A DNA stretch of 7,376 nt from Dehalococcoidia bacterium UBA3254 (GTDB lineage: Bacteria; Chloroflexota; Dehalococcoidia; Dehalococcoidales; UBA3254), in contig DEUU01000418.1 of assembly GCA_002362735.1 (NCBI GenBank), forward strand, positions 1 through 7,376. Direction: 5' to 3'. A model generated the notes under the pieces. That model searched no databases, was not told the DNA's origin, and saw only the letters and a program-made list of their open reading frames with translations. Both the position numbers and the translations under genes were made by a program. Below are positions 1-6,405 of this stretch, piece by piece (within the stretch, counting starts at the first letter, position 1; each line of letters opens with the position of its first letter).

Positions 1-2
1 TG

Positions 3-173
3 ATGTATCTGGATGTAATTCAAGCTGGCTTTAAGGCCAGACCAGAACTCCTTAAAGGTCTCAGGGAAAATGCCAGTCTGATCGAACAATTGACTCGTTT
101 AATGTACTTCGGTTTCCTGAAAAAAGAGATTGACCTCTTTGCGAAAAAGGAGATGGTAACAGATGAAAGCTGA
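3..173 (+). CDS. C-terminal tail of an unidentified protein (5' end outside window)
   Basis: An open frame runs from the left edge to a TGA at 171-173 and gives about 56 residues, beginning MYLDVIQAGFKARPELLKG and ending with KKEMVTDES. The first codon visible in frame happens to be ATG, but the piece is most likely the end of a longer protein cut by the window edge. The tail is amphipathic and probably helical, with no cysteine or metal motif. The TGA lies inside the start region of the following hydrolase gene (11-bp overlap), so the two genes are very likely co-transcribed and translationally coupled. I do not recognise the family. A C-terminal helical tail of a flavin-dependent oxidoreductase (geranylgeranyl-reductase type) is one possibility, but that is a guess. 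Confidence 0.55.
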   Translation: MYLDVIQAGFKARPELLKGLRENASLIEQLTRLMYFGFLKKEIDLFAKKEMVTDES

Positions 174-1287
174 GATGCCGATAGGTCTCCGGGAATTCCA
201 TAGAGACAGGTTTATTAATTTACAGATAAATCGCTGGTATTCACTTGGTTTCACTCGACTACAGGATTTGCAAAAAGTCGCTGCAGGAATAAAAACTTTT
301 GATGATTACATTCATGGTTTTGTCAGTCTCGCCGAAAAGGCCGAGGACGAAGGAAGAATAGAAAATGCCGCCTTCTATTACCGAGCAGCGGAGTTTCTGA
401 CCAGTCCCTCGAACCCTGAAAAATTGCGATTGTATAACAAGTTTATTGAGGTCTTCTACCTTGCTTTTAAAGACGCTAACATTGAACGCAACAAAGTGCC
501 TTATGAAAACGGTTTTTTACCGGCCATGCGCCTGCCTTCTTTGAAAAAACCCGCCAGAGGAACCGTCGTAATTCACGGTGGTTTTGATTCTCTGATTGAA
601 GAGTTCTACTGCTTCTGGAAATACTTCGCCGAGGCGGGCTATGAGGTCATTGCCTTTGATGGACCCGGACAGGGAGGTGCCCTCAGGAAATACGGATTGA
701 CCTTTGAACACGATTGGGAAAAGCCGGTCAAAGCCATATTAGACTATTTTAATTTGTCTGATATCACTTTGCTGGGGATTTCGATGGGCGGATACTGGTG
801 CCTGCGAGCAGCAGCTTTCGAGAAGAGAATTAGCCGGGTGATCGTCTTTCCGCCTCTTTACGACTGGATGGAGAGTACAAACGGCTTTAACAGAAGGTTG
901 GTAAACTTTGTAGCTAAGTGGGATTGGCTGATGAACAGATTGACCGGCTTGAAAATGAAGTCCCCGATGATGAAGCATGTTGTGCGCCAGACTCTGTTTA
1001 TCACCGGGAAAAAGGACCTCTCGGATGTTGCTCGCTGGGATATGGCGATGAACAAAGAGCATATCCATTCTGAGTTGGTGGACCAGGATGTATTGCTTTT
1101 AGCTGGAGAACGAGACTTCTTTCAGCCTGTTATTTTGTATCATAAGCAGCTGAAGGCTCTGACAAACGCCAAATCGGTGACGGGTCGGATATTTACCAGA
1201 GCGGATAAAGCCGAAAATCACTGCGGGATAGGAAACATGAGAATCCCTTTAGAGGTCATGGTGGAATGGCTGACGCAGAAAAGATAA
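163..1287 (+). CDS. alpha/beta hydrolase with N-terminal helical domain
   Basis: This 374-residue protein has the alpha/beta-hydrolase fold. After a helical N-terminal region (about residues 1-125) come an oxyanion-region strand with HGGFDS (138-143), a DGPGQG turn (166-171), the nucleophile elbow GISMGG with Ser207, a likely acid at Asp318 in AGERD, and a likely catalytic His353 in ENHCG. The long helical N-terminus plus the GPGQG turn resembles the FrsA/DUF1100-like and 2,6-dihydropseudooxynicotine-hydrolase-like group, which cleaves esters or C-C bonds of small molecules. The true substrate cannot be read from the sequence. No signal peptide is visible, so it is probably cytoplasmic. The start is supported by AAGGAG at 147-152, 10 nt upstream. 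It overlaps the preceding frame by 11 bp, and the methyltransferase remnant begins inside its 3' end. This suggests an operon for modifying or degrading a small molecule. Confidence 0.85.
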   Translation: MKAEMPIGLREFHRDRFINLQINRWYSLGFTRLQDLQKVAAGIKTFDDYIHGFVSLAEKAEDEGRIENAAFYYRAAEFLTSPSNPEKLRLYNKFIEVFYLAFKDANIERNKVPYENGFLPAMRLPSLKKPARGTVVIHGGFDSLIEEFYCFWKYFAEAGYEVIAFDGPGQGGALRKYGLTFEHDWEKPVKAILDYFNLSDITLLGISMGGYWCLRAAAFEKRISRVIVFPPLYDWMESTNGFNRRLVNFVAKWDWLMNRLTGLKMKSPMMKHVVRQTLFITGKKDLSDVARWDMAMNKEHIHSELVDQDVLLLAGERDFFQPVILYHKQLKALTNAKSVTGRIFTRADKAENHCGIGNMRIPLEVMVEWLTQKR

Positions 1288-1441
1288 CGACAAGCCTGTG
1301 AGAGTAGCAGCCCTGAACTCAATTTCGGAAACTGCTCTGATTACTTTGAGGGCGCGTGTAATTGAGTCCCAAAAGCAGAACCCGGTACTCAAGGTTGATA
1401 TGGGAGTGGAATGTTTAAACAGGCTAAAGAGTAAACAATGA
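1266..1441 (+). pseudogene. remnant of a class I SAM-dependent methyltransferase (LCMT/PF04072 type), frameshifted and truncated
   Basis: The stretch 1298-1441 encodes about 47 residues, including ISETALITLRARVIESQ followed by KQNPVL and GVECLNRL. This is the characteristic N-terminal region of the LCMT-like (COG3315) methyltransferases, which are usually around 270-290 residues. The SAM-binding core is absent, because the frame stops at TGA 1439-1441 and the downstream DNA codes for DUF6653 instead. An ATG at 1266, with AGAGG 10 nt upstream, reads MADAE and then falls out of frame. Adding a single A to the four-A run at 1279-1282 would join it smoothly to KDNDKPVRVAALN and the motif. I infer an ancient start inside the hydrolase 3' end, one indel, and loss of the C-terminal four fifths. 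Alternatively, a short peptide starting at GTG 1298 is translated and serves only to couple translation to the next gene. Confidence 0.6.
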
Positions 1442-1941
1442 CGCTGGAAAATAAAATTGCCGGAATTTTTAATCTGACCGAGGAGAAATGGATGAAGCAC
1501 GCCAACCCATGGAGCGTGTGGACCAGATACTCCGCATTGCCCCTGATTGTGGTTGCATTTTGGAGCCGGGTCTGGATAGGATGGTGGTCTTTCATACCCA
1601 TAACCGTGTCATTAGCCTGGATGTTCTTCAATCCGGTACTCTTTTCGAAACCCAAATCAACGAACAACTGGGCATCCAAATCTGTATTGGGAGAGAGGGT
1701 ATGGAAGAATAGAAATAAGGTGCCTGTTCCTGCCCATCATGAGACCGCGCCTAATATTCTGAATGTTATTTCTTTGATTGGGATGCTCCTATCAATTTGG
1801 GCAATCATAGCCATTTCGATATGGCCAGCAATTATTGGGGTAACGGTAGCCTATATCGGAAAAAGCTGGTATCTGGATAGGATGGTCTGGTTATACGAAG
1901 ATATGAAACATATGCCAGAATATGCAAAATGGCTTTCTTAA
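1438..1941 (+). CDS. DUF6653 family membrane protein
   Basis: This 167-residue protein has a short amphipathic N-terminus and a tryptophan-rich signature, WMKHANPWSVWTR (residues 18-30). Two hydrophobic segments follow (about 33-50 and 52-68), then a polar cytoplasmic or external loop (about 70-105) rich in Lys, Asn and Trp, and another hydrophobic pair (about 108-127 and 128-144). The tail is charged and contains WYLDRMVWLYEDM. The HANPWSVWTR motif and the four-helix layout match my memory of DUF6653, a family without known function found in anaerobic bacteria and archaea. The start ATG overlaps the TGA of the methyltransferase remnant (ATGA), and AAAGAG at 1426-1431 sits 6 nt upstream, so coupled translation with the upstream operon is likely. 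No enzymatic residues are evident. Confidence 0.8.
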   Translation: MTLENKIAGIFNLTEEKWMKHANPWSVWTRYSALPLIVVAFWSRVWIGWWSFIPITVSLAWMFFNPVLFSKPKSTNNWASKSVLGERVWKNRNKVPVPAHHETAPNILNVISLIGMLLSIWAIIAISIWPAIIGVTVAYIGKSWYLDRMVWLYEDMKHMPEYAKWLS

Positions 1942-1965
1942 TTCCACGGAAGGATTATTTAATTA

Positions 1966-1994
1966 TTGTTGTTTTAATGTTATAGCATTATACT
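1966..1994 (+). promoter_or_regulatory. candidate sigma-70-type promoter for the MFS gene
   Basis: TTGTTG (1966-1971) and TATACT (1989-1994) are separated by exactly 17 bp in the AT-rich spacer after the DUF6653 gene. The -10 element matches the consensus at five of six positions and the -35 at three of six. It would start transcription about 120 bp upstream of the transporter start. This is a pattern match only. Confidence 0.35.
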
Positions 1995-2005
1995 GACTGT
2001 GTCAG
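1993..2005. promoter_or_regulatory. operator-like inverted repeat at the candidate promoter
   Basis: CTGAC (1993-1997) and GTCAG (2001-2005) form a perfect 5-bp dyad around TGT. It overlaps the end of the candidate -10 box and the expected transcription start, which is where a repressor would act. The arms are short, so chance is possible. Confidence 0.25.
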
Positions 2006-2122
2006 AGATTTTCAGGAGATGTAAGAAATATCTGCTTAAAGCAAACGAATATTAATCTATCCTGACTCCGATTTGCATAAGGTACTGCGTTTGAAGTCAG
2101 CTACAATCTCGAGGAATAATTA

Positions 2123-3370
2123 ATGGCGGATAGCAACGCACCACTCACCCTGGACCCTAAAAAAGAGGCTTATATCAGCCGATATGCTGTGGTTATTGCC
2201 GCATTCCTTTGCATGTTAGCCGGGGGAATGGCGGTTTTCAGCTTTGGGATCTTTTTAAAGCCAATTTCCGGGTCGTTCGGCTGGACACGTACTGAGATTT
2301 CCGGGGCTTTCTCGCTAATGATGATACTATCTGGAGTGCTGGGCATCGTGGCAGGGCGGTTGGGAGACCGGTTCAAGCCGACGCTCATTATTATTATATG
2401 CGGGTTAATTCAGGGATTAGCTTATGTCTTGCTATTTCACCTTAGTGCCTTATGGCAGCTGTATGTTTACTATGGAGTAATCGTAGGCATTGGGGTTGCC
2501 GGTTATGCCCCAACAGTTTCTCTGGTAACCAGGACTTACACCAGAACACGGGGATTGATGATGGGAATTACACTGGCGGGGGGAGGAGTTGGGGCAGCAG
2601 TCGCCTCACCGGTCGCAACTCATTTTATTTCCACGAGCGGCTGGCAAAGCTCTTATCTTATTATGGGTGGGATAATGCTGGGTATAATAGCCATTTCGGC
2701 TATATTTTTGTATTGGCCGGGTGCTTCCAGAGAAATTAAGAATGACAGAAAACCTTCTATTGAAAAAGCTGATGCCGCCGTGAAGGAGCCGGGTCTGCGT
2801 GAAGCGATCAGTTCGAGTAAATTCTGGATATTAGGGACCATTATTTTTTTTGCTGGTGTTGTACAGCTGGTCATTTCCGTGCATATTGTTCCCGGAGCCA
2901 TGGATACAGGGATATCGGCTACCGGAGCGGCCGGGATTTTATCGGTCATTAATTTAGCCGGTATAGCGGGCAGCTCCAGTTCGGGGACTATCCTCGATAG
3001 AATGGGCAGCTGGTTAGGTCTGCTGTTCGCAATACTTTTAGTACTTGTGGGACTGTTCCTGCTGTTAAGCTTTAAAGATCTCTGGGCTTTCTATGTTTTT
3101 GCCGTCATATATGGCGTTGGCTGGGGGATAATTTTAACAGCCAGATCCGTCATCCCTGCCGATTTGTTTGGTCTACGTTCGTACGGAGTTATCATGGGGA
3201 TACTTCTTCTTTTTCACACGTTAGGAGGGACAACGGGACCAATAGTGGCAGGCTACATCTTTGATGTTAGCCAGCACTACCAGCTCGCTTTTATCCTGAT
3301 CACAGTTCTCTGCGGATTAAATATAGCCTTAACTTTTATGCTGAAGAAATGGGTAAAAAGATCTCGATAA
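2123..3370 (+). CDS. MFS transporter, oxalate/formate antiporter (OFA) or monocarboxylate-like
   Basis: This 415-residue integral membrane protein has the two six-helix halves of the major facilitator superfamily. Helices are visible from about residue 22 onward. The conserved loop 2-3 motif A appears as GRLGDRFKP (78-86), and a glycine-rich helix, GITLAGGGVGAAVASP (148-163), follows the fourth or fifth helix. A polar central loop (about 200-228) divides the halves. The second half carries the corresponding GTILDRMG (288-295) loop. FGIFLKPISGSFGWTRTEIS (41-60) is typical of the OFA/monocarboxylate-type branch, so a small organic acid is the most likely substrate, but the ligand cannot be fixed from sequence. 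GAGGAA at 2111-2116, 6 nt before the ATG, supports the start. The 181-bp spacer with a possible promoter and dyad suggests separate transcription from the upstream operon. Confidence 0.88.
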   Translation: MADSNAPLTLDPKKEAYISRYAVVIAAFLCMLAGGMAVFSFGIFLKPISGSFGWTRTEISGAFSLMMILSGVLGIVAGRLGDRFKPTLIIIICGLIQGLAYVLLFHLSALWQLYVYYGVIVGIGVAGYAPTVSLVTRTYTRTRGLMMGITLAGGGVGAAVASPVATHFISTSGWQSSYLIMGGIMLGIIAISAIFLYWPGASREIKNDRKPSIEKADAAVKEPGLREAISSSKFWILGTIIFFAGVVQLVISVHIVPGAMDTGISATGAAGILSVINLAGIAGSSSSGTILDRMGSWLGLLFAILLVLVGLFLLLSFKDLWAFYVFAVIYGVGWGIILTARSVIPADLFGLRSYGVIMGILLLFHTLGGTTGPIVAGYIFDVSQHYQLAFILITVLCGLNIALTFMLKKWVKRSR

Positions 3371-3696
3371 ACATTAAATACTAAATGTAACCTGTCGGGC
3401 TTTTTCTTAAGCTTTAGCAACTTCCTGTTTCATTAATACTCAACGCTGTTTGCTTTTACAAGAAGTGCAGCCATTTTTGCCCCATGAGCCTACCCCACTT
3501 TGGCTACATTTGTTGATGCCGGCTGATGTAGTTCAAAGTTTACCAGCCAGCGATCCCGATTCATCCTCGACTATGACACTGTTTCAGCTTAATCAGAATC
3601 ACCTGCATAAAAACCTCTCTTATGTTTTATATAATATAATAAGTTTTATATTTATCTCGATATTAAATAGTCCGCATTATTTCAGGAAGCAACCGG
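3371..3696. other. 326-bp gene-free stretch between the MFS and radical SAM genes
   Basis: No convincing gene is seen on either strand. A plus-strand frame starting at 3450 has a low-complexity translation and runs into the radical SAM gene. The complement strand shows short open pieces with repeated stops, which could be decayed coding sequence, but I could not match them to a family. The left part is of mixed composition and the right end (about 3610-3670) is strongly AT-rich, consistent with a promoter region. I see no hairpin plus T-run terminator for the transporter gene, and no recognisable B12-box of a cobalamin riboswitch. Confidence 0.6.
3630..3640 (+). promoter_or_regulatory. candidate -10 element(s) for the radical SAM gene
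   Basis: Two consecutive perfect TATAAT hexamers occur at 3630-3635 and 3635-3640 in the AT-rich leader, about 60 bp before the start codon. No good -35 hexamer lies at the usual distance. Such AT-rich runs can contain TATAAT by chance, so this is a weak call. Confidence 0.3.
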
Positions 3697-5115
3697 ATGA
3701 GAATACTTCTGATAGCCATGCCGGATACGGTCAGCGCTCTGGACGCAGTGATGCGGATTCCTAACCTGGGACTTTGTTCCCTCGCCGGCAATCTCGAAGG
3801 ACACTCTGTCAGAGTCCTTGACCTGGTCTTCCACCCACGTCGCATCCGGCATTACCTTGAGTCCGTCCTCCAGGACTTTCAGCCGCAAATTGTGGGTTTG
3901 AGTGCCATGAGCTATCAGTATGCCAGCGCCTGCCGGGTCTCCCGGATCTGCCGTGAAGTTCTACCGGAGGCAAAAGTGGCGCTGGGGGGATATCACGCCA
4001 CACTGATGTACCAGGAAGTCGGTGAAAGCCCTCAAAAGGGATCGTTTGATTTTCTGGTCAGAGGGGAAGGGGAAAATACCTTCAAGGGTCTCCTGAATGC
4101 ACTGGCTGGAAGCCGGGATTTTGGTAACATACTCGGGCTCTCTTACCTCAAAGAAGATGGATTCCATCATAATCCTCCGGCGCCCCTGATGGACCTCGAT
4201 ACCGTGAAACTGCCGGACAGGGAATGCCGCCTGCTGGACCAGGCAAACTTCATGGGCTATTCTTTTGATTGCGTGGAAACGTCCCGGGGATGTACTTCCG
4301 CCTGTCATTTCTGCAGCATCTCGCTTATGTACGGAAGACGAACACGCATTTTCTCCACCGAGCGCGTAATCGCTGATTTGAAACACCTCAAAGAGAAAGG
4401 CAAACAGGGCATCTTTTTTGTGGATGATAATATAACCCTGAATGTTCCTCGCCTCAAAAGTCTATGTGAATTAATTGAAAAGGAAAAACTTAATACTATG
4501 TCTTATACCATTCAGGCCAGCGTCCAGGGTGTTGCCTCGGACCCCGAGCTGGCGGGATGCCTGAAAAGGGCGGGGTTTCAATGGGTATTCCTGGGGATCG
4601 AGAACGGCATTTCGAGAAACCTGGAGTCTATGGGTAAACCGGGTGTTTTACAAAATACCCGAAGAGCGATCTCCCTGCTCAAGGATCAGGGAATAGGGAT
4701 TTTCGGCGGATTGATTATCGGGCACCCTCAAGATACTCGCGAGGATATCCGGTCCACTTTTCAGTTTGCCCGGGACATTGGAGTAGACCACCCCATTATT
4801 CAGTGCCTGACTCCTTATCCCAGGACCCTGACCAGAGAAGAATTGCTCGCGGATGGGCTCGTCACCAACACAGAAGATTACAGTCTTTACAACGGGTTTA
4901 CCTGTAACGTCCGCACCCGGTATCTCACTAACCGGCAACTTAACAGAGCGGTCTTTTGGAATGGTCTTCGACTTTATTTTAACCCCCGGTATCTGGCCAG
5001 AAGCCGTTTCTGGCATTTCCGGTTTTCTCTTTTGCCATCGCTGCTGGCTAATAACATCCGTTACCTCTCCGGGGCGCTCCGGGGACGGATATTTACTTCG
5101 AGGCACAGTTGGTAA
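3697..5115 (+). CDS. B12-binding domain-containing radical SAM protein
   Basis: This 472-residue enzyme has a Rossmann-like cobalamin-binding-type N-terminal domain (about 1-150: MRILLIAMPD start, IPNLGLCSLAGNLEGHSV, VGLSAMSYQ, LGGYHAT at 96-102). A radical SAM domain follows (about 185-390). The 4Fe-4S ligands are Cys199, Cys203 and Cys206 in RGCTSACHFC, and FVDDNIT (241-247) and GGLIIGHPQDT (337-347) are the expected barrel motifs. The classical DxHxxG base-off histidine motif is not visible in the N-terminal domain, as in many family members. Such enzymes are cytoplasmic, need anaerobic or low-oxygen conditions, and often methylate unactivated carbons or modify lipids, pigments or natural products. 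The substrate here is unknown. The C-terminal 80 residues are rich in Arg, Phe and Tyr. AGGAAG at 3684-3689, 7 nt upstream, fixes the start. The gene stands alone, with no maturation partner next to it. Confidence 0.88.
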   Translation: MRILLIAMPDTVSALDAVMRIPNLGLCSLAGNLEGHSVRVLDLVFHPRRIRHYLESVLQDFQPQIVGLSAMSYQYASACRVSRICREVLPEAKVALGGYHATLMYQEVGESPQKGSFDFLVRGEGENTFKGLLNALAGSRDFGNILGLSYLKEDGFHHNPPAPLMDLDTVKLPDRECRLLDQANFMGYSFDCVETSRGCTSACHFCSISLMYGRRTRIFSTERVIADLKHLKEKGKQGIFFVDDNITLNVPRLKSLCELIEKEKLNTMSYTIQASVQGVASDPELAGCLKRAGFQWVFLGIENGISRNLESMGKPGVLQNTRRAISLLKDQGIGIFGGLIIGHPQDTREDIRSTFQFARDIGVDHPIIQCLTPYPRTLTREELLADGLVTNTEDYSLYNGFTCNVRTRYLTNRQLNRAVFWNGLRLYFNPRYLARSRFWHFRFSLLPSLLANNIRYLSGALRGRIFTSRHSW

Positions 5116-5174
5116 ATTTAGCTCAACTTGCCGCTAAAATATAAGTATAGCCGAGTTTGCTGATCCGTCATGAT

Positions 5175-5182
5175 TAAGGAGG
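5175..5182 (+). promoter_or_regulatory. near-perfect ribosome binding site of the rubredoxin-DUF2231 gene
   Basis: TAAGGAGG is the full anti-16S complement and lies 6 nt before the ATG at 5189. It is the strongest such site in the window and fixes the start. It suggests efficient translation. Confidence 0.75.
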
Positions 5183-5188
5183 CCTGCG

Positions 5189-5755
5189 ATGAAGAAACTG
5201 ATCCGCTGTAAAGCCTGCGGTTATATTATGGAAGAAGGGAAACTGGGTGATAAATGCCCCGCCTGCGGAGCTCCGAAGACCGCCTTTATGCCCTACGTCG
5301 ATACCATGGGTGCGCGGAGACGCAATATCCTTAAACTGGACCTTCACCCGATTGCCGTCCATTTTCCGATAAGCTTTTCGGTTGCAGTGCTCGTCTTTTC
5401 GATCGCCATCTTTTTCCTTGCCGGAGATGCCCGGACATTTCTCATAAATACGAACAGGATACTGGTCCTGTTAATTCCGGTTATGGTTATCATCGCGGGA
5501 ACCGTAGGATATATAGACGGGAAAGTCCGCTTTCGCAAGTTAGGCAACTCACAAATACTGAAAAGAAAAATTCTTTACGCCAGTATTTTCCTCGCTGCTT
5601 CTATCGCTCTGGCAGTTGTAGTCTGGGTATCTGGATTAGAAAATCCGGCTTATATAGCGGCGTCAGTGGTGCTGGCAGCTCTTGCACTGGGTATGATCAT
5701 TATTTTATCCCTGTTGGGGACTAGCATTCTGGAAGCTGCTTTCCCCGGAAACTAA
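5189..5755 (+). CDS. rubredoxin-like domain protein with C-terminal DUF2231 membrane domain
   Basis: This 188-residue protein has two parts. Residues 1-35 form a short rubredoxin/rubrerythrin-type metal knuckle with two CxxCG pairs, Cys7/Cys10 (CKACGY) and Cys23/Cys26 (CPACGAP). This site would bind one iron or zinc ion. The 12-residue spacer is that of the rubrerythrin-tail type and not of full rubredoxin. Residues 50-180 match DUF2231: the signature LDLHPIAVHFPIS (50-62, with His53 and His58), a helix to about 77, a second helix (90-108) ending in GYIDGK, then helices at about 127-148 and 155-178. I expect the metal site on the cytoplasmic side and a four-helix membrane anchor. If the metal is iron, the protein could pass electrons to the membrane; if zinc, it may be only structural. 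It is probably transcribed from its own start region, and it converges on the minus-strand membrane gene. Confidence 0.85.
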   Translation: MKKLIRCKACGYIMEEGKLGDKCPACGAPKTAFMPYVDTMGARRRNILKLDLHPIAVHFPISFSVAVLVFSIAIFFLAGDARTFLINTNRILVLLIPVMVIIAGTVGYIDGKVRFRKLGNSQILKRKILYASIFLAASIALAVVVWVSGLENPAYIAASVVLAALALGMIIILSLLGTSILEAAFPGN

Positions 5756-5762
5756 TTTTTTT
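5740..5762 (+). terminator. possible weak intrinsic terminator at the convergent junction
   Basis: TTTCC (5740-5744) can pair with GGAAA (5747-5751) across a very tight loop, realistically four pairs with a four-base loop. After the TAA stop comes a run of seven T (5756-5762). The stem is short and lies inside the 3' end of the coding region, so efficiency would be low. On the minus strand the order is wrong for an intrinsic terminator. Confidence 0.3.
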
Positions 5763-6216
5763 AAATTTCTCTGGCACGCAGCCAGGGCCAGCGCGGAACC
5801 TTGTTCATGAAGAAGAACATCACGAAATAAGCCGCAAAGACGCCAACAAAGCTGTCGGCCATCTGGCCAAGGCTTAACCGGTCCTGGAGGTCTGTTGTGA
5901 CAAAGAGATATCCTCCCATTGCGGCCGAAATAGTGACGGCCAGGCCCAGCAGGCTAAATATTCGCACATACCAGTTTGATTTTGAAAGAAAAGCAAAGAT
6001 GATAACTAATATTGATATCGCACCTATCGCGAATCCAGTCTTTATATGATATAAAGACAACCAGATTACGATGCGTAAAAAGGTCTCCCCGGCGGTGTAT
6101 CCGGGCCAGAGCAGATAAAAAACAGTCCAGTTTCCACTTACCCCCTGCGCCGCAACCAGTATCAGGACCAGAATAGTAGATATCCAGAGTCCCCACCGGC
6201 AATATTTCTGTAACAA
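5761..6216 (-). CDS. small four-helix membrane protein of unknown family, TTG start
   Basis: This 151-residue hydrophobic protein has likely membrane helices at about residues 8-25, 57-78, 84-105 and 119-137. A Trp/Tyr-containing external-type loop, GNWTVFYLLWPG (28-39), lies between the first two, and a basic tail (KVPRWPWLRAREI) suggests a cytoplasmic C-terminus. His57 in YHIKTGF sits at a helix border and could be a ligand, but one histidine does not make a haem site. I do not recognise the family. The start is TTG, because an in-frame TGA lies directly before it and AAGGAG is 6 nt upstream. The gene converges on the rubredoxin-DUF2231 gene with only 5 bp between stop codons, and lies 189 bp downstream of ftsH on the same strand. 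A link to the DUF2231 protein is suggested only by proximity and similar size. Confidence 0.75.
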   Translation of the reverse strand: MLQKYCRWGLWISTILVLILVAAQGVSGNWTVFYLLWPGYTAGETFLRIVIWLSLYHIKTGFAIGAISILVIIFAFLSKSNWYVRIFSLLGLAVTISAAMGGYLFVTTDLQDRLSLGQMADSFVGVFAAYFVMFFFMNKVPRWPWLRAREI

Positions 6217-6222
6217 TCACTG

Positions 6223-6228
6223 CTCCTT
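6223..6228 (-). promoter_or_regulatory. ribosome binding site deciding a TTG start
   Basis: AAGGAG on the minus strand is 6 nt ahead of the TTG at 6216-6214. Because TGA at 6219-6217 closes the frame upstream, TTG is the only start that keeps the whole first membrane helix. Confidence 0.65.
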
Positions 6229-6381
6229 GATTTTGCTTCCGTCAGCAAAGGTTCTGAATAAATTGTATTGAATAGATAACCCTTAATTCTTTTCCGGATG
6301 GTACGATAAAATAAAGACAAATGCTGATACCGATATTGTCCATTCACCTTTCGAAAGAGATTAGACATGGATCCTCTGGGT

Positions 6382-6403
6382 CATTACTGTAAAACCCGTA
6401 ATG
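6382..6403. repeat. small inverted repeat just downstream of ftsH
   Basis: CATTAC (6382-6387) and GTAATG (6398-6403) form a 6-bp dyad with a 10-nt loop, beginning three bases after the ftsH stop codon. No T-run follows on the minus strand, so it is not a standard intrinsic terminator. It could stabilise the mRNA 3' end or be chance. Confidence 0.25.
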
Positions 6404-6405
6404 TA

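Noticed and set aside
1488..1712. Plus-strand 74-residue frame inside the DUF6653 gene
   Set aside because: It is a shadow frame of a well-supported membrane protein gene and has no independent ribosome binding site or domain signature.
3371..3696. Cobalamin riboswitch upstream of the B12-type radical SAM gene
   Set aside because: No B12-box-like GCCACTG or convincing conserved core was found; the leader is mostly AT-rich.
3450..3764. Plus-strand 104-residue frame across the spacer into the radical SAM gene
   Set aside because: It begins with TTG without a good ribosome binding site, has a low-complexity translation, and its end is out of frame with the well-supported radical SAM gene.
5106..5127. 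AGTTG/CAACT inverted repeat after the radical SAM gene as a terminator
   Set aside because: It has only a 5-bp stem with a 12-nt loop, overlaps the stop region, and no T-run follows.
6162..6368. Minus-strand 68-residue frame with ATG and an AGAGGA-like site upstream
   Set aside because: It overlaps 55 bp of the membrane protein gene in another frame, its translation has no recognisable domain, and the overlapped gene has a stronger ribosome binding site.
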